A stretch of DNA of 64,000 nucleotides from an uncultured Alphaproteobacteria bacterium (GCA_937931645.1 CALHAR010000003.1:1-64000); one strand, 5' to 3'. Counted from the stretch's first letter, positions 17,997 through 27,647 are shown. The notes: a model not told the origin generated them from the sequence alone. Numbers and translations are program-made.

Positions 17997-19730
17997 TTAC
18001 CTAGGGTGAGCAGTAGGAAGGCTGGGGGAAGTCGGTGGTCTATAGAATTGCACTGATTCTTCTGGTGTCTTTTCTATTACTGTTACACCTTCTGCTTCTA
18101 AACGTGTACCCATTTCTTTTGTAAGTGTGTGTAAGTAACCGTTTTTAAACGTATATCCAATAGTTTCTCCAGTCTTGATAATAGAGTTTTTTACATCAGA
18201 TGTGGTTATTGGGCTGTCTGTTGGTAGGCTTTCTTTGACTATTTGATATATATTTTCGAGTATAGGCTCAAATTTTTCAACAGCTTGTGTCGGCACTGCT
18301 GACGCTCCATAAGTATCGTTTAACCTTATGATGTTGGGCTTCATTGCTTCAAAAAAATCTCCCATACGTGCGCTTATTTGTTCTTCTGTTGGTACCCAAT
18401 TTGGATTAGGTGTATTACCGTTCATAGTTACATCAGCAGGTGTTTCTTCAGCAGGTACGTTATCGTTAACCTTGAAAGTTATACGACCCGTAGCAGATGT
18501 GACTGTCTCTATTGAGGCGTCTGCTTTTAGACGTTCTTTTATTCTATCGGCAAGGGCGTTAAATTGGTTGCTAGAATCATCAGTATTTAAGGATACTAGG
18601 TCTAAACTTATTGCCGTATCATAAATGAATATTGATGTGTCAAATTCCTTCATAGAACCATTTTGTATTATTTCAGATTTGACCATTTCATATAATATGT
18701 CTTCTGTAACTTTGGAAGTCTCAGAGTTGTTTACACCTGATTGACCAGTGCCACCACCATCGTTAGGTGTTGTTGGTTCTGTTTGGTCTCCTGCAACTAT
18801 TGAAGCCTCAGAAAAAGTAAAGGAAGGAGAGTTAGCTGTTGGACCTGTGGCTGTTGTAGGTGTTTCAGAGAAAAGGTCAGATTGTTCAGGAGCCAAACTT
18901 GCAAACACAGCCTTTGCTTCTTCTTCTGTAATTGCAACAATTTTTGCTTTTTGATATTTTTTCCAATCTACTCTTGCTCTCTTTAGCTCGGCCTTATTTG
19001 CCTTTTTTTCTTCTGTAGTAAGGGCTGGCGTAGCTATTTTAAGTCTTGCTTTTGGATTAAAACTATTATGATCTTTTATCGCCTGCTCAATAAGAGCCTT
19101 TTGGTATGGTGTTCCTGTTAGCTCAATACCTTCTGCAAGCATAGATTTATCAAGGGCAGCTAGGGCAACCATTTCAAGCGCTTGTAAGGGGCCAAAGTTT
19201 TCATTGTCACCAACGGATTCAATGCTATCTTTTGTTACTTCAAAGATACTTACTGGCTGTTCACCAAGACCTGCCTCGTTTGAAATTTTATAATTACCAA
19301 CGAAAGTGACAGGTTCTCCAGCAACATGGGCAGGAGAGATAACTGCAGTAAAGGTTTTATCCAGCACTTGTATCTTTTTTAGAAGCTCGGTCGTTGCTTC
19401 TGGTAATGTTAAATCATCTTCGAAGGCGAGCTTAAGAGCTGCGTAGAAGTTTTTCATTCTTTCATTATATGCGGTGCTGTCTACTTGCTTATCAACTGTT
19501 TGTTTTGCTGTAGCTAGTTTTGCTTGTTCTTCTGCTAAAGCTGCAGCTCTTTCTGCTAAACTGTTCAAGAAGGTATTATCTTGCGCCTTTAGCTTTGCTT
19601 TTCTTTGCTCTTCGACGATGGTATTGATTTCATGCAGACCTTCTTCACCATTAGTTGGTTTTGCAGTTCGTTCCTTGACAATTCCACCTCTTACAATCCC
19701 TGGTCCTGATTTTTTATTCTCATCGCTCAT
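17997..19730 (-). CDS. Orphan 577-residue cytoplasmic protein sharing a domain with the M23 protein upstream
   Basis: I do not recognise a named family. No signal peptide or membrane segment is visible. Residues 35-80 are Ala/Glu/Lys-rich and probably coiled coil. Residues about 185-260 match the neighbouring protein's residues 123-197: MLAEGIELTGTPYQKA here against MMEEGITLGGSQYEKA there, followed in both by an Asn/Ala-rich turn, an Ile-x-x-Pro and an AR-x-D-x-x-x-Y helix. A Thr/Pro/Gly-rich linker spans about 285-335. A second folded part (340-550) and a Pro-rich tail close the protein. The repeat-like core loosely resembles the LPD7 domain of polyvalent/relaxase proteins (weak inference). 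It lies 153 bases downstream of the M23 gene with its own promoter carrying a CtrA-type box. Confidence 0.75.
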   Translation of the reverse strand: MSDENKKSGPGIVRGGIVKERTAKPTNGEEGLHEINTIVEEQRKAKLKAQDNTFLNSLAERAAALAEEQAKLATAKQTVDKQVDSTAYNERMKNFYAALKLAFEDDLTLPEATTELLKKIQVLDKTFTAVISPAHVAGEPVTFVGNYKISNEAGLGEQPVSIFEVTKDSIESVGDNENFGPLQALEMVALAALDKSMLAEGIELTGTPYQKALIEQAIKDHNSFNPKARLKIATPALTTEEKKANKAELKRARVDWKKYQKAKIVAITEEEAKAVFASLAPEQSDLFSETPTTATGPTANSPSFTFSEASIVAGDQTEPTTPNDGGGTGQSGVNNSETSKVTEDILYEMVKSEIIQNGSMKEFDTSIFIYDTAISLDLVSLNTDDSSNQFNALADRIKERLKADASIETVTSATGRITFKVNDNVPAEETPADVTMNGNTPNPNWVPTEEQISARMGDFFEAMKPNIIRLNDTYGASAVPTQAVEKFEPILENIYQIVKESLPTDSPITTSDVKNSIIKTGETIGYTFKNGYLHTLTKEMGTRLEAEGVTVIEKTPEESVQFYRPPTSPSLPTAHPR

Positions 19731-19752
19731 CGAATTTATCCTCTTTACCTTA

Positions 19753-19794
19753 AATATATGACGTTATGTTAAGGTAAGTTAACACAAAGTTAAC
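19753..19794 (-). promoter_or_regulatory. Promoter with CtrA-type box for the 577-residue orphan gene
   Basis: On the forward strand GTTAAC (19778-19783), five bases, then GTTAAC (19789-19794) give TTAA-N7-TTAAC, the consensus for the cell-cycle regulator CtrA in alphaproteobacteria. A third TTAA lies at 19769-19772, spaced about one helical turn away. On the reverse strand a possible -35 TTAACT (19782-19777) and -10 TATATT (19758-19753) with an 18-base spacer fit a sigma-70 promoter. The CtrA box thus overlaps the -35, where activating CtrA sites usually sit. AGAGGA just before the ATG would be the ribosome binding site. Confidence 0.55.
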
Positions 19795-19883
19795 GCGAAA
19801 AGCAAGTTTTCTTCTCTATTCCTTGCCCACCCTTGGTTTCGTACGATATTTCAAGGGGTTGTAAGGCTAGTTTTCAGATGATT

Positions 19884-21356
19884 CTAGGGAGTCTGGAAGA
19901 CATATTGAGAACCTCCATAACGTGCGGTTACAATTGGTTCAGGGCTTTTTGTGGGGGCTGGTGGTCTGCTGTTAGGCAGATATTCGCTTGGGTCTCTGGG
20001 GACGCCATTTAATCGCACTTCAAGGTGGAGGTGGGCTCCAGTTACGCCTCCTGTTGCTCCTGCTGTGCCAATCATGTCTCCTGCTGTTATAATGTCACCT
20101 TTTTGTACATTAATCCCATCTAGGTGCGCGTAGCGGGTTTCTAAAAATCCTTCATCGCCTAAATCATGTCGAATGTAAATGATGTTTCCGTATCCACCTG
20201 ATTGTTCGGGTGTCTTGGTGTCTGTAACCACCCCGTTTGCTATAGTGAAAACAGGGTCCCCTGTGTGTGCTTCAAAATCAGTACCTTTGTGAAGTTCTGG
20301 CTTGCCTCTGATAGGATGAGTGCGCATACCATAAGGGGACGTGCTGGGGCCTCCGCGACTAGTGTGAGCAAAGCCATCAGGAGAGTTTATATCAAGTCTA
20401 GTGTTTAATAGGGGTTGAGCCCACTCGACTCCAGCTGCAGTTTCTGCTGTTGCCGTCGTTATTGGTGCTGTCGATTCTGGCGCTGTTTTAGCTCCATTAT
20501 CTGTTATGTTTGATAACATGTTAAATATAAAAGGAGCCGCAGCATAGCTGGCAGTAGCAGTGACGAGGACAAGCGCTCCAACTGTTGCAGCCTTTTTAAA
20601 TTTTGATGACAGTGAAGGTGCAGATGGTAACCCAAAAGATGGTTTAGACCAAGGATAGGATGGTTGTTTTTGTCTTTTTGGACTTGGCGTAGTTTTTTGT
20701 TTTGGTGGAATAACCTTTGTCGGAGCAGTTTTTACTACTTGTTCTGTAGCTGCTGTGCCGTTGATGTAATTTTGAAAATCTGTACGCGCTTGTGCTAATT
20801 CCTGTTCTGGTAGTGGGTTATGAATTTTAATAACGCTACCATTGGCATTGGCATTGGCATTGGCACGATTCATTTCATTAATATGTGCGATAGAAAGTTG
20901 GAGGATAGCTTTTTCGTATTGAGACCCACCAAGTGTAATCCCTTCTTCCATCATGTTTTTATTTGTGGTGATGTTAAAAGCCATTTTGGATAAGTGTTTT
21001 ATCTGCGCTTGTTGACCTGGTTTCAGGGCAAGTGAAATTTTATTTTGAGTGAGGGTAACGGTTGCGTCATCACCTTCGAGAGTGATTGATTCACCATGTT
21101 CAAGAGATTCAAAGTTGGTTTGTGGTTTCAAGCTGTTTGCGACAGCACGATACTGTTTCGTATAATCAGAGGTAAAGTGGGCTTCATTAATATAAAAGGC
21201 CTTACCCAAAGCTTTCATCTGTGCCTTGAAGTAGGTCTCTAACTCTGTAGGAAAATCATTACTAAACAGGTCACGCAAACGACTGAGATACTTGTCTCTT
21301 TCCTCGCGTGTTAAGGCGACATATTCTGTCTGTCTGTTGCTTGCTACCGTACTCAT
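19884..21356 (-). CDS. Membrane-anchored M23 peptidoglycan endopeptidase with novel cytoplasmic N-terminal domain
   Basis: The 490-residue protein has four parts. An N-terminal domain (about 15-200) has no signal peptide and shares its segment 123-197 with the next orphan protein. A Pro/Lys-rich linker spans 210-255. A single membrane helix lies at about 257-280, and a C-terminal LytM/M23 metalloendopeptidase at about 335-460. Zinc and catalytic residues are visible as HKGTD (H356, D360) and HLHLE (H442, H444), with the typical GMRTHPIRGKPELHKG entry. The topology should be N-in, C-out, placing the peptidase in the periplasm to cut peptide cross-links. An Asn-Ala repeat (166-173) is encoded by a hexanucleotide repeat. 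It interrupts the usual DUF502-recG neighbourhood. Confidence 0.85.
   Translation of the reverse strand: MSTVASNRQTEYVALTREERDKYLSRLRDLFSNDFPTELETYFKAQMKALGKAFYINEAHFTSDYTKQYRAVANSLKPQTNFESLEHGESITLEGDDATVTLTQNKISLALKPGQQAQIKHLSKMAFNITTNKNMMEEGITLGGSQYEKAILQLSIAHINEMNRANANANANGSVIKIHNPLPEQELAQARTDFQNYINGTAATEQVVKTAPTKVIPPKQKTTPSPKRQKQPSYPWSKPSFGLPSAPSLSSKFKKAATVGALVLVTATASYAAAPFIFNMLSNITDNGAKTAPESTAPITTATAETAAGVEWAQPLLNTRLDINSPDGFAHTSRGGPSTSPYGMRTHPIRGKPELHKGTDFEAHTGDPVFTIANGVVTDTKTPEQSGGYGNIIYIRHDLGDEGFLETRYAHLDGINVQKGDIITAGDMIGTAGATGGVTGAHLHLEVRLNGVPRDPSEYLPNSRPPAPTKSPEPIVTARYGGSQYVFQTP
20841..20864 (-). repeat. Four tandem copies of a 6-bp repeat
   Basis: ATTGGC is repeated four times without error on the forward strand, coding Asn-Ala pairs at residues 166-173 of the M23 protein on the reverse strand. 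Copy-number change would add or remove two residues without a frameshift, so it is not a switch but may vary between strains. Confidence 0.8.
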
Positions 21357-21393
21357 TACTACACCTTATTCTAATTATGGCTATAGATACGGG

Positions 21394-21417
21394 AAAAGTT
21401 GAAAAAAAGCAACTTTT
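21394..21417 (-). terminator. Hairpin after recG
   Basis: AAAAGTTG (21394-21401) and CAACTTTT (21410-21417) form an 8-bp stem just downstream of the recG stop and upstream of the M23 gene start. The run of Ts after it is four bases on the reverse strand and longer on the forward strand. It may end recG transcription, but it is AT-rich and weak. Confidence 0.35.
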
Positions 21418-21422
21418 TCTTT

Positions 21423-23510
21423 CTATCCCGCTCTGAGCCTCATTATCGCCTGATCTTGTTCAAAGAGGTACAGGAGGGTTTTTAAGGCGATTCCCCTTGT
21501 GGATTTGAGGTTTTCGTCCTTGGCGATGATAAGCTTGGTATCATCGCGGGCAGTGACCAATAAATCCCCATGTGCGGTGAGGTCAGCCAGTTTGAACACA
21601 GGCATACCACTTTGCCGCGTACCGAGGATTTCGCCGCCACCGCGAAGCTCTAAATCTTTTTCTGCGATAATAAAGCCATCTTCGGTTTCGCGCATGGTGC
21701 GCAAGCGTTCTTTTGCAGTTTGCCCCAATCCTGCGGCATAAACCAAAAAGCAAAAACTTTTTGTACTACCACGCCCAACACGTCCGCGCAGTTGATGTAG
21801 TTGTGCCAAGCCAAAACGTTCGGCCTGTTCAATCACCATGATAGAAGCGTTAGGGACATTGACGCCAACTTCAATAACCGTTGTGGCGACCAGAATTTTA
21901 ATGTCTCCACGGGCGAAACTTTCCATGATTTCATCTTTTTCTTGGGCTTTCATTTTACCATGAACTAAACCAACTTGTGCGCCAAAGCGTTCACGTAAAA
22001 TATCGTACCGCGCTTCGGCGGCTTGCAGGTCGAGTATTTCGCTGTCTTCGACCAAAGGGCAAACCCAATAGGCTTGCGCGCCTTTTTGAATTTGACGCGC
22101 AATGGCGTCAATCATGGTTTCGACTTTTTCTTTTGGTAAAAGACGCGTGTCGATAGGTTTCCGTCCTGCGGGTTTTTCATCAATCTTGCTGACCTCCATA
22201 TCACCATAGGCCGTCAACGTTAATGTACGCGGGATAGGGGTTGCGGTCATCACCAAAACATCTGTGCCTTTGGATTTTTGTGATAATGCCAGACGTTGAT
22301 GTACGCCAAAGCGATGTTGTTCATCAATCACGGCTAGGCCTAAATCTTTAAACTCGATACTATCTTGGAAAAGCGCATGCGTACCGATGACCACTTGCGC
22401 TTCGCCAGATTTTATATCGTCTAAAATTGCTTCACGCTCTTTGCCTTTATTACGCCCTGTTAACGTGACGTAAGAAATGCCAGCGGCATTAAGCCATTCG
22501 CTAAAACTTTTTTTATGCTGCCGCGCAAGGATTTCTGTTGGCGCCATAATGGCGGCTTGCGCGCCGCATTCAATGACGTTCATCATGGCGCAGGCGGCAA
22601 CGATGGTTTTACCACTACCCACATCACCCTGCACAAGGCGTAACATTTTTAAGGGGGCTTGCATGTCTGTATCAATTTCATCAAGAGTGCGTTGTTGCGC
22701 GCCTGTTAAGTCAAAAGGTAGCGTGCTTAAAATTTTCTGACGTAACGCGCCTTCAGATTTCCATGCGCGTCCATTTAATTGGCGTTGGTGTAGACGAACA
22801 AGGGCAAGCGAGAGTTGATTGGCCAGAAGTTCATCATAGGCCAGACGTTCACGCGCAGGGTGTGTGGGACTCAGATAAGTTTCATCGGAAGGGTCGTGTA
22901 AAATAGTGATAGCTTTGTGCCAATCAGGCCAGCTACGTTTTTTCTTATGGGCATCATCCAGCCATTCGGGTAATTTTGGAATTGTTCCAAGTGCGCCTTG
23001 CATCGCTTTTTTGACCGTTTTGTTGGTGACACCCGCGGTTAAGGCATAAACAGGTTCAATGGTTTCAATGGCGGCGCGTTCTTCTGGGAGGCCGATCATA
23101 TCGGGGTGCACCATTTGCATCTTGCCTTGGTAATGTTCAACCTTGCCACTTATGATGCGAACCTCACCAATGGGAAGTTGCTTCATGGCCCAGTCTTTAT
23201 TGGCGTTAAAAAAGATAATATCTATCGTGCCTGTTCCATCGGTGGCGGTGACGCGAGTGGGCAGGCCACGGCGCGGGGCAGGGCTATGTTTTTCAACCCG
23301 CACTTCAATGGTGGCGATTTTACCATTAGGCGCGTCTTTAAGTTTGGGGGAGAAACGACGGTCAATAAAATCAATGGGCTTATGGTGCAGGACATCAACG
23401 ACCTTTCCGCCGCGGACTAACTTTTCAAATAAAGGTGTGGTTTTGGGGCCAACACCGGGAAGGGTGCTGATGGCTCTAAATAACGGATCTAATTCAAATG
23501 GACGGCTCAT
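21423..23510 (-). CDS. recG: ATP-dependent DNA helicase RecG
   Basis: The 695-residue superfamily 2 helicase/translocase remodels stalled forks and Holliday junctions. An N-terminal OB-fold wedge domain (about 55-150) precedes the motor. Motor motifs include Walker A GDVGSGKT near 295, MAPTEILARQH, the DEQH box (VIDEQHRFG near 397), TATPIPRTL, VIEVGVNVPNAS and QLRGRVGRG. Length and motifs are normal. It is divergent from sdhE-mfd, separated by only 50 bases. Confidence 0.96.
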   Translation of the reverse strand: MSRPFELDPLFRAISTLPGVGPKTTPLFEKLVRGGKVVDVLHHKPIDFIDRRFSPKLKDAPNGKIATIEVRVEKHSPAPRRGLPTRVTATDGTGTIDIIFFNANKDWAMKQLPIGEVRIISGKVEHYQGKMQMVHPDMIGLPEERAAIETIEPVYALTAGVTNKTVKKAMQGALGTIPKLPEWLDDAHKKKRSWPDWHKAITILHDPSDETYLSPTHPARERLAYDELLANQLSLALVRLHQRQLNGRAWKSEGALRQKILSTLPFDLTGAQQRTLDEIDTDMQAPLKMLRLVQGDVGSGKTIVAACAMMNVIECGAQAAIMAPTEILARQHKKSFSEWLNAAGISYVTLTGRNKGKEREAILDDIKSGEAQVVIGTHALFQDSIEFKDLGLAVIDEQHRFGVHQRLALSQKSKGTDVLVMTATPIPRTLTLTAYGDMEVSKIDEKPAGRKPIDTRLLPKEKVETMIDAIARQIQKGAQAYWVCPLVEDSEILDLQAAEARYDILRERFGAQVGLVHGKMKAQEKDEIMESFARGDIKILVATTVIEVGVNVPNASIMVIEQAERFGLAQLHQLRGRVGRGSTKSFCFLVYAAGLGQTAKERLRTMRETEDGFIIAEKDLELRGGGEILGTRQSGMPVFKLADLTAHGDLLVTARDDTKLIIAKDENLKSTRGIALKTLLYLFEQDQAIMRLRAG

Positions 23511-23560
23511 TTTTATATGCGCCCCTTTGCTTATTTATGTAGATGCTGTAAAACATAAAT

Positions 23561-23860
23561 ATGAGTTTAGAAATCTTAGAGAATAAGCGCAAGAGGTTGA
23601 TTTTTCGATCTTGGCATCGCGGTATGAAGGAAATGGACCAGGTTATGGGATCATTTGCCAATGACTATGTTCCAAATTTTACTGAAGCAGAGCTTGATTT
23701 ATATGATGAAGTCCTTCAAAACTCTGATCCTGACTTGTATGATTGGATTTTTCGGGGAATTGAAGTACCTGCCGACAAAGCATCGGAGATATTAGAAAAA
23801 CTATTAAATTATGACTATGCCTCAAAACGCAGCACAGGAAGCGACGAAGCTAAACTCTGA
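23561..23860 (+). CDS. sdhE: FAD assembly factor SdhE
   Basis: This small protein of 99 residues belongs to the SdhE/DUF339 family, which helps covalent flavinylation of succinate dehydrogenase. The key RGxxE motif is present in FRSWHRGMKEMD, followed by the acidic helical segment and DLYDWIFRG. It sits between recG and mfd, a common alphaproteobacterial arrangement. Its end overlaps the longest mfd reading frame by 50 bases, and an alternative mfd ATG lies 1 base after its TGA. Confidence 0.92.
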   Translation: MSLEILENKRKRLIFRSWHRGMKEMDQVMGSFANDYVPNFTEAELDLYDEVLQNSDPDLYDWIFRGIEVPADKASEILEKLLNYDYASKRSTGSDEAKL

Positions 23861-26800
23861 TATGACATCTGAAAATGTCAGTAGAGCCACGCTTTATGGT
23901 GCGCCAGAGGGGCATGATGCGCGTATCTTAGCTGGCAAAGCCCGTGAGCTAGCGAAATCTCAAACTATTTTAACCCATATTGCGCTTGATGATGGGCGTG
24001 TTGAGACCTTAAAAGATTTACTCGCATTCTTCGCACCTGATGTGCAGGTGGTTGATTTCCCTGCGTGGGATTGCTTGCCGTATGACCGTGTGTCGCCGTC
24101 GAATGATATTGTTTCGCGCCGTGTGAATGCCTTGGCGGAACTATTGGCGTGGGAGCAAGATGATAAATACCTCCCCCGTATTTTGGTAACAACGGTGAAT
24201 GCAGTGCTTCAAAAAGTCACTCCACCTGATGTCCTAAAAGGGGCGAGCCTGATTGCGGCTCATGGTGGACGATTAGACATTGAGGAACTTCAAAAGTTTC
24301 TAGGTACAAATGGGTACATGCGGACAGATACGGTGCGGGAATCTGGTGAGTTTGCCATTCGTGGTGGGATCATTGATGTGTTTCCACCTACTTATGATAA
24401 TCCTGTACGGATTGATTTGTTCGGTGATGATATTGAATCCATCCGTTCGTTCGATGCGATGACGCAACGTACAATAAGCAAGCTGGATAATTTTACATTA
24501 AAGCCTGTTACCGAGTTTTTCTTAGATGATGATTCCGTAACCCGTTTTCGTCAGAATTACCGCGAAGCCTTTGGTACGGTGCGTGATGGTGATCCGCTTT
24601 ATGCGGCGGTGTCCGAAGGGCGACGCTATAATGGGATGGATCATTGGTTGCCGTTTTTCTTTGAAAGCGAAATGGTCAGCTTGTTTAATTACGCACCAAA
24701 AAATGCGGTGACGTTAGACGCGCAAATTGATGCGGCGGCAGGAGAGCGTCTGAACCAAATCAATGATTTTTTTGAAGCCCGTAAAACATTAGAAACCGCT
24801 AATGCGAGTGTTAAAAAGAGCAAAAAGGGCAGTGATGTTTCCTTAAGTGGCGCAGTCTATCATCCGTTGCCTGTTGATGCGCTTTATATAAGTAATGTTA
24901 CATTTTTGAATGATGCCATACAGTTATCTGGTTTTAAGTCTCCTGATGATAACGCCTTAAACGGTAATGGAAAGAAGGGACGTGACTTTGCTGATATCCG
25001 CGCTATCCCTGATGCCAATGTTATGGATGAAGTGCGTGCTTATATTGTCAAAGCACAGGATTCTGGACGTAAGGCTGTCATCGCTTCTTACAGCGAAGGA
25101 GCGCGTGATCGCCTTAAAATTATGCTGAAAGAGGCAGGTTTTAACCGTATCAAAAACTGTCATACCCAAGATGATATTCAAAAGCTGAAAAAAGATGAAC
25201 TTGGCGTTGCAATTCTTGCCCTTGAAAATGGATTTGTCAGTGATGATTTAACCGTGATTAGCGAGCAGGATATTTTAGGAGATCGTCTGGCGCGTAAAAC
25301 CAAGAACCGTAAAAAAGCCGATAATTTTCTGACCGAGGTATCGTCTTTAGATGTCGGTGATTTGGTTGTTCATGTTGACCACGGGGTTGGACGATTTGAA
25401 GGACTGGAAACATTAGATGCTGGTGGTCGCGTTCATGATTGTTTGAAGATTATCTACCACGGTGATGATAAGCTGTTTGTCCCTGTTGAGAATATTGAAG
25501 TCTTGTCACGCTTTGGTTCAGATGAAGGATTTTCTCAGCTGGATAAATTAGGCGGCGCAGGGTGGCAAGCCCGTAAAGCTCGCGTCAAAAAAGATTTGAT
25601 GAAAATAGCCGATCATCTGATGAAGATTGCTGCGGCGCGTGTGCTTAGAAAAGGTGAGAAGCTCACGGTTGATCCTGCGCTTTATAATGAGTTTGCGGCC
25701 CGTTTCCCTTATCAAGAAACCGAAGACCAGCTGCGCTCCATCAATGCGGTGATTGAAGATTTAAACGGTTCACACCCGATGGATCGCCTTGTTTGTGGTG
25801 ATGTTGGTTTTGGTAAGACGGAGGTTGCCATGCGCGCGGCCTATGTCGCGGCAATGGCGGGTGTGCAGGTTGCTGTGGCTGTACCGACGACGTTGCTGGC
25901 ACGGCAACATTATGCAGGTTTTGTAAAACGCTTTGAAGGCTTAGGCATTCGCATTGGTCAATTATCACGTTTGGCGAGTGCGAAAGATGTTGCGCTGACC
26001 AAGGCGGGATTAGCAGATGGCTCGGTCAATATTGTTATCGGCACCCATGCTATCTTTGCCAAAGATGTGAAGTTCGCGCATTTAGGTTTGGTGATTGTGG
26101 ATGAGGAGCAACGCTTTGGCGTGAAGCAAAAGGAGCGCTTAAAAGAGCTTAAAACCGATGTCCATATCTTAACCCTGACGGCAACGCCAATTCCTCGTAC
26201 TTTGCAAATGTCCCTGACAGGGGTGAAGGAGATGAGCCTTATTACCACACCGCCCGTGGACAGGCTTGCCATTCGTACCTTTGCTTTGCCGTATGATCAG
26301 ATGGTGATACGTGAAGCTTTGATGCGGGAGCATTATCGCGGTGGACAGAGCTTTTATGTCGTACCGCGTATTAAAGATTTACAGCTTATTGAAGATCAGT
26401 TGAAGGAGCTGACGCCTGAGCTGAAAGTTGTCACCGCCAATGGGCAAATGACACCAACAGATTTAGAAAATCGTATGAGCGCGTTTTACGATGGGCAATA
26501 TGATGTCTTGCTTTCAACAACGATTGTGGAAAGCGGCTTGGACATTCCCACCGCCAATACGATGATTGTGCATCGCGCCGATATGTTTGGGTTGGCGCAA
26601 CTTTACCAAATTCGCGGACGTATTGGACGTTCTAAAGTCCGTGCCTATGCTTACCTCACGCATGACCCGAAAAAAGCGCTTACACCGCAAGGTCAAAAAC
26701 GTCTAGAAGTCATTGAAACACTTGATACTTTAGGAGCAGGATTTCAGCTTGCCTCCCATGATATGGACATTCGTGGTGCGGGTAACTTGCTGGGTGAAGA

Positions 26801-27362
26801 ACAATCTGGCCATATTCGTGAGGTCGGAGTTGAGCTGTATCAACAAATGTTAGAAGAGGCTGTTGCGCTGGCTAAATCAGGCGTGGATATTGATGCAGTC
26901 GGAGCGTTAGATGATAAATGGTCACCGCAAATAAATATGGGGACTTCTGTATTGATTCCAGAAATTTATGTTGAAGACTTAAGTGTTCGTATGAGCCTTT
27001 ATCGCCGCCTTGCCGACCTTGAAGACCGTCAGGAAATAGAAGGTTTCGCCGCCGAGTTGATTGACCGTTTTGGAGATTTGCCTGACGAGGTTGAAAACTT
27101 GTTGGATATCGTCGCAATTAAACAATTATGTCGTAAAGCCGGGATTGACCGTGTTGATGCAGGACCAAAAGGTGCGGTGATTGGTTTTTATAAAGATACC
27201 GCCGAAGACCCTGTGAAAATTATGCGTTGGATTGAATCCAAACGTGGCTCCATCAAAATCCGTCCGAAAGATCAGAAAATTGTTGCTGTCCGTCATTGGG
27301 AAACAACCCAAGAGCGCGTAAAGGGTGTAGAAAGCTTAATGAAAGAGCTGGCGGCTCTTTAG
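23811..27362 (+). CDS. mfd: Transcription-repair coupling factor Mfd
   Basis: The protein of up to 1183 residues removes RNA polymerase stalled at lesions and recruits UvrA. The N-terminal UvrB-like module (FPAWDCLPYDRVSP, RGGIIDVFPP), the RNA polymerase interaction domain (VGDLVVHVDHGVGRFEG) and a RecG-like translocase motor (GDVGFGKTEVA near 662, VDEEQRFG near 763, TATPIPRTLQMSL, QIRGRIGRS) are in order, followed by the TRCF C-terminal domain. The start is ambiguous: ATG 23811 and 23817 lie inside sdhE, while ATG 23862 follows the sdhE TGA by one base and would remove 17 residues without touching conserved sequence. Confidence 0.95.
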   Translation: MTMPQNAAQEATKLNSDMTSENVSRATLYGAPEGHDARILAGKARELAKSQTILTHIALDDGRVETLKDLLAFFAPDVQVVDFPAWDCLPYDRVSPSNDIVSRRVNALAELLAWEQDDKYLPRILVTTVNAVLQKVTPPDVLKGASLIAAHGGRLDIEELQKFLGTNGYMRTDTVRESGEFAIRGGIIDVFPPTYDNPVRIDLFGDDIESIRSFDAMTQRTISKLDNFTLKPVTEFFLDDDSVTRFRQNYREAFGTVRDGDPLYAAVSEGRRYNGMDHWLPFFFESEMVSLFNYAPKNAVTLDAQIDAAAGERLNQINDFFEARKTLETANASVKKSKKGSDVSLSGAVYHPLPVDALYISNVTFLNDAIQLSGFKSPDDNALNGNGKKGRDFADIRAIPDANVMDEVRAYIVKAQDSGRKAVIASYSEGARDRLKIMLKEAGFNRIKNCHTQDDIQKLKKDELGVAILALENGFVSDDLTVISEQDILGDRLARKTKNRKKADNFLTEVSSLDVGDLVVHVDHGVGRFEGLETLDAGGRVHDCLKIIYHGDDKLFVPVENIEVLSRFGSDEGFSQLDKLGGAGWQARKARVKKDLMKIADHLMKIAAARVLRKGEKLTVDPALYNEFAARFPYQETEDQLRSINAVIEDLNGSHPMDRLVCGDVGFGKTEVAMRAAYVAAMAGVQVAVAVPTTLLARQHYAGFVKRFEGLGIRIGQLSRLASAKDVALTKAGLADGSVNIVIGTHAIFAKDVKFAHLGLVIVDEEQRFGVKQKERLKELKTDVHILTLTATPIPRTLQMSLTGVKEMSLITTPPVDRLAIRTFALPYDQMVIREALMREHYRGGQSFYVVPRIKDLQLIEDQLKELTPELKVVTANGQMTPTDLENRMSAFYDGQYDVLLSTTIVESGLDIPTANTMIVHRADMFGLAQLYQIRGRIGRSKVRAYAYLTHDPKKALTPQGQKRLEVIETLDTLGAGFQLASHDMDIRGAGNLLGEEQSGHIREVGVELYQQMLEEAVALAKSGVDIDAVGALDDKWSPQINMGTSVLIPEIYVEDLSVRMSLYRRLADLEDRQEIEGFAAELIDRFGDLPDEVENLLDIVAIKQLCRKAGIDRVDAGPKGAVIGFYKDTAEDPVKIMRWIESKRGSIKIRPKDQKIVAVRHWETTQERVKGVESLMKELAAL
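27342..27360 (+). terminator. Hairpin overlapping the end of mfd
   Basis: AAAGAGC (27342-27348) and GCTCTTT (27354-27360) form a 7-bp stem with a 5-base loop across the last codons and stop of mfd, followed by AGTTTGGTTT. The T-run is interrupted, so termination strength is uncertain. Confidence 0.4.
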
Positions 27363-27647
27363 TTTGGTTTAATTTCACCATGTCGGCAAGCCGAAGGGCG
27401 GTATAAAGGAAATATCGACGCTGTAAGCTACTGATTTTATTTGAAAATTAGAGTTACTCATTTTGTTCGTTGTAAATCAGGGGGAGGGGGGTGTCGACCT
27501 GCCTATAATCAGCGATAAAGGTACGGTTTCTGTTTGGCTTGACGATGTTTCCCATCAAGCGATGCCGTGCTGGATAACGGACAGTAATTTATTGTATGAC
27601 TTTATTCCTATTTTGTCAATGTTTATGAGAGAGGGTAAGAGGTTGTT

